Positions 46,201 to 55,369 of a DNA stretch of 64,000 nt are shown here, piece by piece. The translations under genes were made by a program, and so were the position numbers. Positions within the stretch are counted from its first letter, which is position 1. Each line of letters starts with the position of its first letter. Origin of the DNA: Acidobacteriaceae bacterium (lineage in GTDB: Bacteria; Acidobacteriota; Terriglobia; Terriglobales; Acidobacteriaceae); NCBI GenBank assembly GCA_025360645.1, contig JANYBT010000022.1, forward strand, positions 24,462 to 88,461, written 5' to 3'. Under the pieces are notes generated by a model that was not told the DNA's origin, made no database searches, and saw nothing but the letters and a program-made list of their open reading frames with translations.

Positions 46201-46385
46201 AGTTGCTTACGCTGTACATCACTCCGGTCTTCTACATCTACATGGAGCAGTTGCAGAATTGGGTGGGCTCACGCAAGCGGGCGAGGTCCGGCGGGCCCGT
46301 GTCGGTGGCGGTGGCAGCGCAGCGACGCGAAGGCCAGCCGGAGTTCGCGGACCAGCCCGAACTGACGAGCCGCGCCAACGACTAG
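43203..46385 (+). CDS. RND multidrug efflux transporter (AcrB/MdtC type)
   Basis: Inner-membrane proton-driven pump of 1060 residues with the usual 12 helices and two large periplasmic loops. The N-terminus IAAPFIRRPVMTTLVMLAIL, the TM4 double Asp in GFVVDDAIVMLENIVRH and the TM10 Lys in GIVKKNAIMMIDVALV (proton relay) are present. The FIRRPV start and SLPGATPDTM segment resemble the MdtB/MdtC branch. The ATG at 43203 follows CAGGGAAAC; a TTG one codon earlier is possible. No outer-membrane factor gene follows, so a TolC-like partner must be encoded elsewhere. Confidence 0.95.
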   Translation: MNIAAPFIRRPVMTTLVMLAILMFGTLAYRNLPVSDLPNIDFPTIQVSASLPGATPDTMASAVAQPLEKQFSTIAGLDSMTSSSSQGATQITLQFNLSRSLDAAAQDVQAMIAKAARDLPQNMPSPPSYQKVNPADQPILYLTLSSPTLRLSDVDEYAETLIAQRVSTISGVAQVSVFGAQKYAVHVKLNPKSLASRQIGVDEVQSAIVTGNVNLPTGTLYGANQAFVVQADGQLNKASDYAPIVVAYRDGAPVRLSELGSVVDGVENDKTASWYFNAEGGLRRAIILAIQRQPGTNTVEVVNSIKQLLPAFRQQMPPSVSLEILYDRSATIRDSVSDVKFTLFLALVLVILVIFLFLRNLSATAIPSLALPMSIVGTFAVMYLLDYSLDNLSLMALTLSVGFVVDDAIVMLENIVRHMEMGESAMDAAINGAQEIGFTIISMTISLAAVFIPVLFMGGLMGRLLHEFAVTISAAILVSGFVSLTLTPLLGSRFLREPKLEKHGRLYAAFERFFDGLLHLYDRTLQFTLRHRPATMVLSAAVLVATVYLFIVIPKGFLPDEDQGQIFIFTEGPQGISYDSMVQHQAALNQIVMQEPWVDSYMSTVAGGNAGRIFVRMKPRKQRASALEIIAELRPKLAAVPGISAYPQMLPTIRIGGNLTKSQYQFTLQSPDTRELYAAAPKLLAKLQTDPELHRLTQDATSDLYITNPQVNVNIDRDKASALGVSASQIEDALYTAYGQRQVSTIYAPNNAYRVITEVENEYQSDPSTLSLLYIRSKSGQLVPLNAVATLTPTVGPLTINHLGQLPAVTLSFNLRPGIALGEAVSAVEKASREILPQTISTSFQGTAQAFQSSISGLGVLLFMAIAVIYLVLGILYESFIHPITILSGIPSAGFGALVTLMFFHLDLNIYAFVGIIMLIGIVKKNAIMMIDVALVKQRELGESPAEAIYQGALLRFRPIMMTTMAALMGTLPIALGFGAGAESRRPLGLAVVGGLLFSQLLTLYITPVFYIYMEQLQNWVGSRKRARSGGPVSVAVAAQRREGQPEFADQPELTSRAND

Positions 46386-46401
46386 CGGTATCCGGGACAC
46401 G

Positions 46402-47457
46402 CTAGACCGAGGGCAGAAACAGATGGATGACGGTGTAGGTGATAGCCGACATGGCGGCGGCGGCGGGAATGGTAAATGCCCACGCCCAGACAATTTGGCG
46501 CGCTACTCCCCATCGCACGGCGGACAAGCGATGCACTGCACCCACACCCACAATCGCGCCAGTGATGGTGTGAGTGGTGCTCACCGGGATTCCGGCCAAC
46601 GCGGTGCTGAATAGAGTGATGGCCCCAGCGCTCTCGGCGCAAAACCCGCCAATGGGGCGCAGTTTCGTGATCTTCTGGCCCATGGTGTGCACGATCCGCC
46701 AGCCCCCAAAATATGTCCCCAGCGCGATGGCGGCATGGGCGGCGAGGATGATGGGCCAGTGAAAGTGTCCCCAATTAGCGAGCATGTCGTCCTTCGACAT
46801 AAATCCGGCGGTGTATAACGCGCCAGCCACAATGCCCATGGTCTTTTGCGCATCGTTGGCGCCATGGCCCAGGCTGTAGGCGGCGGCTGACATCAATTGC
46901 AACTTGCGGAACAATTTGTCCACATGCTGGGGGGCGCTGTGCCGCATCAGCCAGTACATGGCGGTCATCAGGCCCATGCCCAGTACCATGCCCATGATGG
47001 GGGCAACCACGATGAAGATCAGCGTCTTGTACCAGCCGCTCCAAATAATTACCGAAAAGGCGGAGGAGATCCCGCCATGGACTACAGCGTGGGTGATAGC
47101 GGCCCCCGCATAGCCCCCGATCAACGCGTGCGAAGAGGAGGTCGGCAGTCCCCAGAGCCAGGTAAGAATGTCCCAGACGATGGCCCCGAACAGCCCCGCC
47201 AGCACGACATACTGGTTGACGTCCTCCAGCCGGATCATGCCTTTGCCAATGGTTTTGGCGACTGCCGTTCCCAGCAGGAAGGCCGCCAGAAAATTAAAGG
47301 TCGCCGCCCAGATTACCGCCAGCTTGGGCGAAAGCACACGGGTGGAAACCACGGTTGCAATGCTGTTGGCGGCGTCATGAAAGCCGTTCAGGAAATCAAA
47401 AATCAACGCGACCAGCACGGTGATCACGACCAGCACGACGTCAGGTCTCAAAGCCAA
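46402..47457 (-). CDS. pit: PiT-family inorganic phosphate transporter
   Basis: 351 residues with about ten helices. The two family signature repeats are GFHDAANSIATVVSTRVL (about residues 26-43) and GHGANDAQKTMGI (about 195-207). Low-affinity metal-phosphate/H+ symport is the known role of the family. The upstream neighbour on the same strand is a DUF47 protein, the usual accessory of Pit transporters, 30 bp away. Convergent with the RND gene with only 16 bp between stops. Confidence 0.94.
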   Translation of the reverse strand: MALRPDVVLVVITVLVALIFDFLNGFHDAANSIATVVSTRVLSPKLAVIWAATFNFLAAFLLGTAVAKTIGKGMIRLEDVNQYVVLAGLFGAIVWDILTWLWGLPTSSSHALIGGYAGAAITHAVVHGGISSAFSVIIWSGWYKTLIFIVVAPIMGMVLGMGLMTAMYWLMRHSAPQHVDKLFRKLQLMSAAAYSLGHGANDAQKTMGIVAGALYTAGFMSKDDMLANWGHFHWPIILAAHAAIALGTYFGGWRIVHTMGQKITKLRPIGGFCAESAGAITLFSTALAGIPVSTTHTITGAIVGVGAVHRLSAVRWGVARQIVWAWAFTIPAAAAMSAITYTVIHLFLPSV

Positions 47458-47487
47458 GATCCATTCTCCCGGTGGGGTATGATTTGC

Positions 47488-48102
47488 CTAGGCGCTCTTT
47501 AACACCACAGCTTCCAGAACATTCGCGGCATCTTCGGCTTTATCGGTTGCGAATTCCAGGACCTCATAGAGTTCCTTGATCTTGATAAGTTGGATCGGAT
47601 CACGCTCGTTCTCAAACAAGCGGGCAAGCGCGTTTTGGGTCATGAGGTCGGCTTGGTGCTCCAGCCGATTGATCTCTTCACAATGTTTCATCACCGGGCC
47701 ATTCTTTTCCAGCAACGAAACGCCCCGCGCCAGCTCTTCGCTCTGCAGCACGATGACTGCGGCCAGCTCCACGGCAGCCTTGGGGGGCTCGTAGATTTTG
47801 TACATCACCAACCGGGTAGCAGCGGCGTTGACAAAATCCAGCACATCGTCGAGCGACGATGCCAGCCGGTGGATGTCTTCCCGGTCAAATGGAGTGATAA
47901 AACTTTGATTCAGTTTGGTGATGATGGCGTGGGTCGCAAGGTCGCCCTTGTGCTCAATCGCCTGCATGCGATCCACTTGTTGAATCAAGTCCACTGGGTT
48001 TTCCAGGATGTTGCGCAACAGCAGCGCGCCTTCAGTCAAATTGTTGGAGAGTTCGGCGAAGAGATCGAAGAACTTGGTCTCGCGGGGAATCAGTCGGAAC
48101 AT
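47488..48102 (-). CDS. DUF47/PhoU-like phosphate transport accessory protein
   Basis: 204 residues, all-helical. FRLIPRETKFFDLFAELSNN is the typical DUF47 N-terminus; later helices carry RMQAIEHKGDLATHAI, ITPFDREDIHRLASSLDDVLD and CEEINRLEHQADLM, with the E/D-x-x-x-D metal-binding patterns of PhoU folds. The start at 48102 is chosen since homology begins there; an in-frame ATG at 48141 would add 13 residues. It forms an operon with pit and presumably controls its activity. Confidence 0.92.
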   Translation of the reverse strand: MFRLIPRETKFFDLFAELSNNLTEGALLLRNILENPVDLIQQVDRMQAIEHKGDLATHAIITKLNQSFITPFDREDIHRLASSLDDVLDFVNAAATRLVMYKIYEPPKAAVELAAVIVLQSEELARGVSLLEKNGPVMKHCEEINRLEHQADLMTQNALARLFENERDPIQLIKIKELYEVLEFATDKAEDAANVLEAVVLKSA

Positions 48103-48212
48103 GAGGCGCTTCGGCTCCAGAGGGCTTGAGAGTCGCTGCAATTAAAGAAGCAGTAATATCTCACGCGGTCGGCACGGTCGGCAACTGTTTACGCCCTCAA
48201 GTGGGCGGCGGC

Positions 48213-50006
48213 TCACCGGCCGGTCGCATTTGAGTGATCAATTCGCTGGAAAGCCACCGCGATGCCGTCCTCATACCGCACCGTCCACCCGGGACTGTCG
48301 CGCAAAAGTAGCGCCAGCCGTGAGCCAGCCGGTACCAGAGTCCACCGCGCATGCCAGTCGTCCAGCAACTCCTGCGCCCCGGGTTCGGCCCGGATGATTT
48401 TCAGGTAGTTGCGAACCATCGACTCCCCGTAAAAGTCGTGACGGTCGTCGAACACGACTTGGCGCGCCGGGTAGAGCGCGTAAATTACATAACCGCTCCA
48501 GTTGTCGGGACAGAACACTGGTCCGGCGGCAGGCTGGGCGGCGAGGAATTCGACGGCGGCGACGGGTTGGCGCGCGGAATCGAAGTGGGCGTTCATCGCC
48601 GAGTAGGAGCCCAGCCGTCCATTATGGGAGGCGACCCAGAGCGCCAGTAGCATCGCGATCGCGGGCCAGAGATGCCCGCGCAAGCCTAAATCGAGGCGGG
48701 CCAAGTTCGCGGCGACTCGTCGGGTTCGCTTCAGGAAGTCGCTCGCACTTTCCGAATGGTTCGTTAGCAGCGGCCCGGCGACCATCGCCAGCAACAGGGC
48801 AGACACGGGAAGGTTGCGGGCGGCATAGAAACCAGAGGTGGCCGCAAACAATGCCACGAGAAAGTGACTGAGCCGCCGATGCCGGGGAAGGCGAACTAAA
48901 GCGAAGGCGGTCGCGGCGACCAACACCAAAAAGAACCAGAAAGCTGCGCCATGCGGGTTGGGTGGCTTGAATTCCTCTATATTCGACAACAAGAAGCGGC
49001 TGGATAGGTAATGTATGACATGAAGATGCAGCTTGTATCCATACGGATTGATTAGGCTGGCGGCTAGGCAGAGTAGGGAAGCGAGGGTTAAGTGGTGCGC
49101 AAAACGCAAAGTCGGAGCGTGCCGCTCGCGCCAGATTGCGGAGAGCGCGTACATGGCGAGGAACACGAATCCGAGCAGAAATCCGCCATGCAGGTTTACC
49201 CATAGAAGCATGAGGAAGGGCAGAAGGTAGAGCGGGCGCCAGGGCAGACGGAGTTTTGGCGAGAGAACAGCAGGTCCTTCGCTTCGCTCAGGATGACAAA
49301 CTTTTTTTTCGCTTTTTTGCGGTTCGCTATCGTGCGGTTCGCTATCTGGCAGTTGGGTAACGTGCGGTTTGTTATCTTGCGGTTCGCTGTCGTTCGATTT
49401 GCTATCTTGTTGTTCGCTATCTTGTTGTTCGCTAACGTGCGGGTGGCTGTTGTGCTGATCGCAGTCATGCGATTTGCAGTCGTGCTGTTCGCAGTTGTGC
49501 TGTTCGCTTCTGTCTAGCAACGCAAACCAAACCACGGCCAGCAGCCAACTGACAATGTGAGGGCGAGCGGAGAAGTGAACGCTCGCCGCGGCCAGCGCAC
49601 ACAGCAGCAAAGCTATGGCGAGCGGCAGCGTGGTCCCTCGCCTGATCAGCCAGCGCATCGTCAGCGCAAAGGTCAGCGCCATCAGGAATGCGGCCAGCAA
49701 TTGGACTCCGTTGAGTCCCCAGCGGTTGTAGAGTGCGGCGAGCGCGGCGTCGTAGAGCCACTCCCACGCGAACCAGGGCTTGCCCTGCGTGGTGGCGGAA
49801 AAGGAATCGGTGTGGGGAACGGAGTGGGTTACGAGAATCTGCTGACCATTGCGAATGTGCCAGCCGATGTCGGCATCGGCAAGGGGACGCGAAGCCAAGG
49901 GGCCGGCCAGGAACGCCCATAACAGAAGCAAAAATATGAGGTCGGCCACGGATGGCAACAGCCATCGCGCCGGCGCCGCAGTCGCTGATGGGAATTGGTC
50001 AGGCAC
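48213..50006 (-). CDS. Multi-spanning membrane protein with in-frame repeat insertion
   Basis: 597 residues, about ten to twelve helices. The N-terminal part, with DADIGWHIRNGQQILVTHSV and a nearby KPWFAWEWLYDAAL, resembles bacterial GT-C/mannosyltransferase-like membrane proteins in which the first loop binds a lipid-linked substrate; the family is not certain. The soluble C-terminus includes FDDRHDFYGESMVRNYLKII. Between helices, about residues 167-250 are an abrupt hydrophilic insert: Asp/Ser/Glu/Gln/His pentapeptides and then CHPERSEGPAVLSPK, matching a known repetitive intergenic sequence read in one frame. Without it the protein would be about 510 residues. Transcribed alone. Confidence 0.75.
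   Translation of the reverse strand: MPDQFPSATAAPARWLLPSVADLIFLLLLWAFLAGPLASRPLADADIGWHIRNGQQILVTHSVPHTDSFSATTQGKPWFAWEWLYDAALAALYNRWGLNGVQLLAAFLMALTFALTMRWLIRRGTTLPLAIALLLCALAAASVHFSARPHIVSWLLAVVWFALLDRSEQHNCEQHDCKSHDCDQHNSHPHVSEQQDSEQQDSKSNDSEPQDNKPHVTQLPDSEPHDSEPQKSEKKVCHPERSEGPAVLSPKLRLPWRPLYLLPFLMLLWVNLHGGFLLGFVFLAMYALSAIWRERHAPTLRFAHHLTLASLLCLAASLINPYGYKLHLHVIHYLSSRFLLSNIEEFKPPNPHGAAFWFFLVLVAATAFALVRLPRHRRLSHFLVALFAATSGFYAARNLPVSALLLAMVAGPLLTNHSESASDFLKRTRRVAANLARLDLGLRGHLWPAIAMLLALWVASHNGRLGSYSAMNAHFDSARQPVAAVEFLAAQPAAGPVFCPDNWSGYVIYALYPARQVVFDDRHDFYGESMVRNYLKIIRAEPGAQELLDDWHARWTLVPAGSRLALLLRDSPGWTVRYEDGIAVAFQRIDHSNATGR
49271..49297. repeat. Dispersed repeat of the CHPERSEG/VILSEAKDL type
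   Basis: On the minus strand it begins GTCATCCTGAGCGAAGCGAA and continues GGACCTG. This sequence is familiar from many Bacteroidota and Acidobacteriota genomes as an intergenic repeat that is often mis-translated as CHPERSEG or VILSEAKDL. Here it lies inside a coding frame. Confidence 0.6.
49321..49512. repeat. 15-bp tandem repeat array inside a membrane-protein gene
   Basis: About 13 degenerate copies of a unit near TTCGCTATCTTGTTG (plus strand), coding on the minus strand for pentapeptides such as DSEQQ, DSKSN, DSEPQ, DNKPH and CEQHD. Period exactly 15 bp, so the reading frame is kept. Confidence 0.85.
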
Positions 50007-50079
50007 TGGGATTGTGGCCGCGGGTCGTTGTCGGGCGCGGTCAGTTTCCGCGAGGCAATGTCATGGTACACGACGGCTG

Positions 50080-50442
50080 CTAGGAGTTCTGCTCGTAGAA
50101 TTGCAGGCAGACTCCAGACGGCACAACCATATGAAACTCGCGCCTGCCCCAGAACTTCACCTCCAGCGGGCCGACGTTGACGGCCAAGCCACGGAACTCC
50201 TGGTAGAGCGCGTCCAGATCGGAAACGCCAATGCTGAAGCTGGAATTTTCAATCCACTCGCGATTGTTGTTCACGATCAGGTTGAAAGCCACCGAGCCGC
50301 GGGAGATGCCAGCCATCCCGTCGCCTTGCCACACCACGGTAAAACCCATCTGCTCGGTATAGAAAGCCAGCGCATCGGCCAGGCTGCCGCCGGTTGCGAT
50401 CATGGGAGTGACGGACAACAAAACTGCTTTGTTTGCGCTCAT
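50080..50442 (-). CDS. VOC (glyoxalase/bleomycin-resistance) superfamily protein
   Basis: 120 residues, one vicinal-oxygen-chelate unit. VTPMIATGGSLADALAFYTEQM starts the first beta-alpha-beta motif, FTVVWQGDGMAGISRG the following strands, and GRREFHMVVPSGVCLQFYEQ the last, which holds the metal-ligand Glu in related enzymes. The exact activity cannot be told. Its ATG is one base from the stop of the upstream DUF1801 gene, implying coupling. Confidence 0.85.
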   Translation of the reverse strand: MSANKAVLLSVTPMIATGGSLADALAFYTEQMGFTVVWQGDGMAGISRGSVAFNLIVNNNREWIENSSFSIGVSDLDALYQEFRGLAVNVGPLEVKFWGRREFHMVVPSGVCLQFYEQNS

Positions 50443-50443
50443 C

Positions 50444-50851
50444 TTATTTTCCTCGCATATTCAAGTTTGGAGTTTCGCGGTTTAGTTCCACCACTGCGAG
50501 CACCAGTTCACGTAAGCCCTTCTGTTGGAGGTCGGCAACCGACTTCATCTTAACGTGGCGGATGCTCTTGCCGGTGCCTTCGAGCAGCTTTTCGGGATCG
50601 GGGAGCGAGGTGCCGCGGTGAAAGCCAAAGGTAACGTGCTTGCTGGCGACTATGAAAATGGCCAGCGGCCCGTTCCACTCGAAGGTGGGGACGCCCCACG
50701 GGTTGACGGTTTCTTTGACGTCGGGGACGAGTTGCTTCATCATCGCACGCAAGGCTTTGGCGATTTTTTGCAGTTCGGGGTCTTTCTCTTTTAAGAATGC
50801 GTTGATTCGCGAGGTGAGGGTGCCGGTTTTTCCCTGGACCATGTTTTGCAT
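50444..50851 (-). CDS. DUF1801 (YdhG/YjbR-like) family protein
   Basis: 135 residues. The fold is recognisable from KDPELQKIAKALRAMMKQLV, then ETVNPWGVPTFEWNG and IFIVASKHVTFGFHRGTSL, with the C-terminal IRHVKMKSVADLQQKGL. Such proteins are small cytosolic YdhG-like proteins of unknown function, sometimes linked to iron or stress. First gene of a two-gene unit with the VOC protein. An alternative start three codons later exists. Confidence 0.85.
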   Translation of the reverse strand: MQNMVQGKTGTLTSRINAFLKEKDPELQKIAKALRAMMKQLVPDVKETVNPWGVPTFEWNGPLAIFIVASKHVTFGFHRGTSLPDPEKLLEGTGKSIRHVKMKSVADLQQKGLRELVLAVVELNRETPNLNMRGK

Positions 50852-51144
50852 GGAAAGATCCCTCTCTTTAGAACTCGCGATGACTGCTTGGCGAGGAAAT
50901 TATAACTGGAGCGGGGAGAAATAATTTCGGGCTTGGGTGGACTGGGTATTTGGGGCCTGCGTTGGTTGGGTCGTCTCCTCCGGGACGCGCTCGCTCTTAC
51001 CACTATTCCCAGCGCTGAAGCGCTGGGCTAAATTGGGAAGCCCCTTCGGGCTAGAGTCCGACCGTGGCGTGCCTGGTAGGATTCGGGCTTATTTGTTTGG
51101 TTATGTTCAAGCGAGGAGTCTCCAAAGTCGCGAGCTGAGATAAA
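50852..51144. other. Intergenic region with a palindrome pair
   Basis: 293 bp between divergent units. It contains CCCAGCGCT-GA-AGCGCTGGG (51008-51027) followed by AGCCC-CTTC-GGGCT (51039-51052), the same two-palindrome layout as at 13111 and 14972. Nothing else was recognised. Confidence 0.5.
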
Positions 51145-51165
51145 ATGGATTTGATCGGGGTGCTC

Positions 51166-51420
51166 ATGACTGACATGACCTCACAGACTTCAGAAGTGTT
51201 GGAAAAGGCGCTGGCCCTACCGACAAAGGATCGTGGGATGTTGATCGATCGATTGATACAGAGTCTTGATGAAGGGCCTGCTGAGGTGGACGCAGAAAAA
51301 GTCTGGGATGGTGAAATCAAGCGCCGCGTCGCCGATATTCGGTCAGGGAAGGCACAGATGATTTCGGCCGACGAAGTACGCAGTCGAATGGTCGCGCGGC
51401 TTCGGGATGTCGAGAGCTAA
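51166..51420 (+). CDS. Addiction-module antitoxin (RelB/ParD-like helical type)
   Basis: 84 residues. The pattern VLEKALALPTKDRGMLIDRL, then IQSLDE and VWDGEIKRRVADIRSGK, followed by ISADEVRSRMVARL matches small addiction-module components paired with RelE/ParE toxins. The start at 51166 (MTDMTSQ) has GGGG nine bases upstream; ATGs at 51145 and 51175 are alternatives. It overlaps the toxin gene by 14 bp. Confidence 0.85.
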   Translation: MTDMTSQTSEVLEKALALPTKDRGMLIDRLIQSLDEGPAEVDAEKVWDGEIKRRVADIRSGKAQMISADEVRSRMVARLRDVES

Positions 51421-51709
51421 GCGGTATCGGGTTGACGAGCAGGCGTGGCGGGATATTGTGACCGCAGACGACTGGTATCGGTCGCGAAGCGAACAAGCGA
51501 GCGCCGCATTTCTCGCGGAGGTCTATCGCGCTTTCGAAGTCATAGCCAGGGCACCCGAACGCTGGCTCCAGTACCTCCACGGAACGCGCCGGTATCTACT
51601 GCAACACTTTCCTTTTTCCATTGTCTGCTTGGACGATCCAGCCGAAATCACATTTGTGGCCGTGGCCCACCACAGGCGCAAACCCGGGTACTGGGAAAAA
51701 CGGATCTAG
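51407..51709 (+). CDS. RelE/ParE-family toxin
   Basis: 100 residues, the usual length. The fold is seen in DEQAWRDIVTADDWYRSRSE, SAAFLAEVYRAFEVIARAPE, and the C-terminal strands ITFVAVAHHRRKPGYWEKR with the HHRRxPxYW signature. Members either cleave ribosome-bound mRNA or inhibit gyrase. The ATG lies within the end of the antitoxin gene (14-bp overlap). Unlike the TA genes at 24.8-25.5 kb this pair is intact. Confidence 0.88.
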   Translation: MSRAKRYRVDEQAWRDIVTADDWYRSRSEQASAAFLAEVYRAFEVIARAPERWLQYLHGTRRYLLQHFPFSIVCLDDPAEITFVAVAHHRRKPGYWEKRI

Positions 51710-51750
51710 TCTAAGGGCGACAGATGCGGATCGGAGAATCCAAAGCAAAA

Positions 51751-51778
51751 GCCCCGCTCTCGCGAGCGGGGCTTTTTT
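51751..51778. terminator. Bidirectional rho-independent terminator
   Basis: GCCCCGCTC-TCGC-GAGCGGGGC (51751-51772) followed by TTTTTT on the plus strand and preceded by AAAA (a T-run on the minus strand). It ends the toxin operon on the plus strand and groESL on the minus strand. Confidence 0.85.
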
Positions 51779-51810
51779 AAATCCCAACGCGGAAGCGCCG
51801 GGAGAGTGTC

Positions 51811-53490
<1,680 letters not shown>

Positions 53491-53539
53491 CTATGAGAGA
53501 AATAAAGTTGTTGGCAGGGAATCCCTGCGAGGTTGCTGG

Positions 53540-53869
53540 TTACTTGCGGGATCCGGCCAGTTCCTTCTTGCCGGAGGTCACCAGGACGCCGAGAACTTCT
53601 TCTTCGCGAACAATCACGAAGTCGTCGCCATCAATGGTGATATCGTTGCCCGAGTACTTGCCCATGAGAATGTGGTCGCCAGTCTTGACGGCGAGGGGAC
53701 GAACATCGCCCTTGTCGTTGATGCGTCCGGTACCGACCGCAACGACTTCGGCCTCAGTGTTCTTTTCTTTGGCCGAGTCAGGGATGAGAATTCCGCCACG
53801 GCTGGTGGTGGCTTCTTCCACGCGACGAACCAAAATGCGATCGTGCAATGGGGTAAACTTGGTGGACAT
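53540..53869 (-). CDS. groS: Co-chaperonin GroES
   Basis: 109 residues, about ten longer than usual, with the extra residues at the C-terminus (SGKKELAGSRK). The core is standard: FTPLHDRILVRRVEE, then the mobile-loop region TTSRGGILIPDSAKEK and VKTGDHILMGKYSG. The ATG has AAGGAG upstream on the minus strand (53881-53886 region). First gene of the heat-shock operon. Confidence 0.97.
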   Translation of the reverse strand: MSTKFTPLHDRILVRRVEEATTSRGGILIPDSAKEKNTEAEVVAVGTGRINDKGDVRPLAVKTGDHILMGKYSGNDITIDGDDFVIVREEEVLGVLVTSGKKELAGSRK

Positions 53870-53936
53870 GGATGCAGACTCCTTTCGAGAGTTAAAAGTG
53901 GGTTAAGAGCGGTGCAATCGGAATCGCAGGCGCCTG

Positions 53937-53963
53937 TTAGCACTCAGCTCCTACGAGTGCTAA
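53937..53963. promoter_or_regulatory. CIRCE element (HrcA operator)
   Basis: A perfect TTAGCACTC-N9-GAGTGCTAA inverted repeat, 67 bp before the groES start. It is the known binding site of the HrcA heat-shock repressor; hrcA is not in this window. Confidence 0.97.
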
Positions 53964-53992
53964 TTCTAAGAGGTTTAGCGTATGTTTGTCAA
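53963..53992 (-). promoter_or_regulatory. groESL promoter
   Basis: On the minus strand TTGACA (53987-53992) and TAGAAT (53963-53968) are 18 bp apart. The -10 abuts and shares a base with the CIRCE element, so HrcA binding would block initiation. Confidence 0.75.
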
Positions 53993-54045
53993 GTATTGTA
54001 TAACGCCTTTATATTGAAAGGCTTACAGTCACGGCGAGGGACGGA

Positions 54046-54612
54046 ATGACGATGAAAAGCGTGGGCAAGCATTCGCGAGTAGTGGTGTGCCAGCTCATTT
54101 TCGCAGCGCTAGTGACGGTTGCTGCGCTGGCGGGCTCGGCCCTGACCGGCGAGCAGGGTTCGCTGCACGTGCTGGTGGTGAAGGAGGACAACGGCAACCC
54201 CGTGGCCAATGCTGCGGTGGTTCTGCATTCCGTGAATCGCAAAGGGAAACAGGCGAGAGGCGGCTACGAGCTCAAGACCAATCACGATGGGCAAACCAGT
54301 TTCGACGGAATTCCCTATGGAGCGTTGCGGATTCAGGTGCTGGTGCCGGGTTTCCAGACCTACGGCGGGGATTTTGACATCGGCAAGCCCGACCTGTATC
54401 TGACCATCAAACTGAAGCGGCCGCAAGGGCAATATTCGCTGTACGACCGACCGGATCCGAAGTTTGAGCCGATCAAGCCGGATGCCAGGAAGCCGGACGG
54501 CGCTGCCCCGGCCAAACCGGATACGAGTGCGCCTGCGAAACCGGATGCGAACCAGCCTGCGCCGAACGCGGACCCAAAGCAAGATGCGAGCAAGCCGCCG
54601 AGTGAGCGGTAG
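54046..54612 (+). CDS. Exported protein with carboxypeptidase-regulatory-like domain
   Basis: 188 residues. An N-terminal signal (VCQLIFAALVTVAALAGSAL) leads to a single beta-sandwich domain (about 38-130) of the carboxypeptidase regulatory/Cna-B-like type: GSLHVLVVKEDNGNPVANAA, then NHDGQTSFDGIPYGALRIQV. The last 55 residues are KPDA/KPDT-type repeats rich in Pro, Ala, Lys and Asp, some in 24-bp tandem units. A role as a surface or cell-wall binding protein is possible but not shown. Confidence 0.75.
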   Translation: MTMKSVGKHSRVVVCQLIFAALVTVAALAGSALTGEQGSLHVLVVKEDNGNPVANAAVVLHSVNRKGKQARGGYELKTNHDGQTSFDGIPYGALRIQVLVPGFQTYGGDFDIGKPDLYLTIKLKRPQGQYSLYDRPDPKFEPIKPDARKPDGAAPAKPDTSAPAKPDANQPAPNADPKQDASKPPSER

Positions 54613-54684
54613 GCGGCACGGAAGGGGAGGTCGGGCTGCCGCGCCAGCTTGCAGCTTAGTTCAAACGTTCGTTCAATCGTTGGT

Positions 54685-55302
54685 TCAAACGCTCTTGACA
54701 AACTTCAGCGCCGCGGAATTTAAGCAATAGCGAAGCCCGGTTGGTGGAGGCCCGTCGTTGAATACGTGGCCGAGATGAGCATTGCAGAGGGTGCACTTCA
54801 CTTCGTTGCGCGGAATTCCCATGCTCAAGTCGGTGGCGGTGCGAACATTTTCAGGCGCAATCGGCTGCCAGAAGCTGGGCCAGCCAGTGCCAGACTCAAA
54901 CTTGGTGGCGGAACTGAAAAGCGCATTGTCGCAACAAATGCAGCGGTACAGGCCCTGGTCATGCAGGTTCCAGTATTGGCCGGAGTAGGCGAACTCGGTG
55001 TCGGCGCGACGGGCGATGTCGAAGACGTTGGGGCCTAGCTGCTGGCGCCACTCCGCGTCGGTCTTGACGACTTGGGGAACACGCACGGTTTGCAGCCGCT
55101 CGCCCGCGTCAGAAAAACGGACGACGGTGACTACTTCGGGTGGTCCACTGGGCTGGCCGTGCGACCCAGACGCCAGCAGGTGGGGCCGGCGCATCCACCA
55201 TACGGCTCCGCCTGCAGCCGCGGCTGCCGCAGCAAACAAGAACACGCGGCGGGGCGGTTTGGCGGACGTCGGCTCGCGGTTGAGATCTTCATCGAACGGC
55301 AC
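54685..55302 (-). CDS. msrB: Membrane-anchored peptide-methionine (R)-S-oxide reductase
   Basis: Repairs oxidised methionine. 205 residues: an N-terminal basic segment (PPRRVFLFAAAAAAAGGAVWW) forms a signal or anchor, with the two Arg resembling a Tat motif. The MsrB domain starts at about residue 75. Both zinc CxxC pairs are present (CICC and CTLC), and the catalytic Cys193 is in RYCLNSAALKF. GTGWPSFWQPI is the substrate-site loop. Export points to repair of envelope proteins, in line with the nearby catalase and redox genes. Confidence 0.93.
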   Translation of the reverse strand: MPFDEDLNREPTSAKPPRRVFLFAAAAAAAGGAVWWMRRPHLLASGSHGQPSGPPEVVTVVRFSDAGERLQTVRVPQVVKTDAEWRQQLGPNVFDIARRADTEFAYSGQYWNLHDQGLYRCICCDNALFSSATKFESGTGWPSFWQPIAPENVRTATDLSMGIPRNEVKCTLCNAHLGHVFNDGPPPTGLRYCLNSAALKFVKSV

Positions 55303-55369
55303 GCTTTGATTTTCTCACGCCGAATCGGACATTAGTAGGTTGCGGGTAGGCTGCGGGCGGGCTGCGTGG

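Noticed and set aside
54483..54600. Tandem repeat of the 15-17 bp class in the regulatory-domain protein
   Set aside because: The period here is about 24 bp and it encodes ordinary KPDA-type low-complexity protein, so it was not counted with the spacer repeats.
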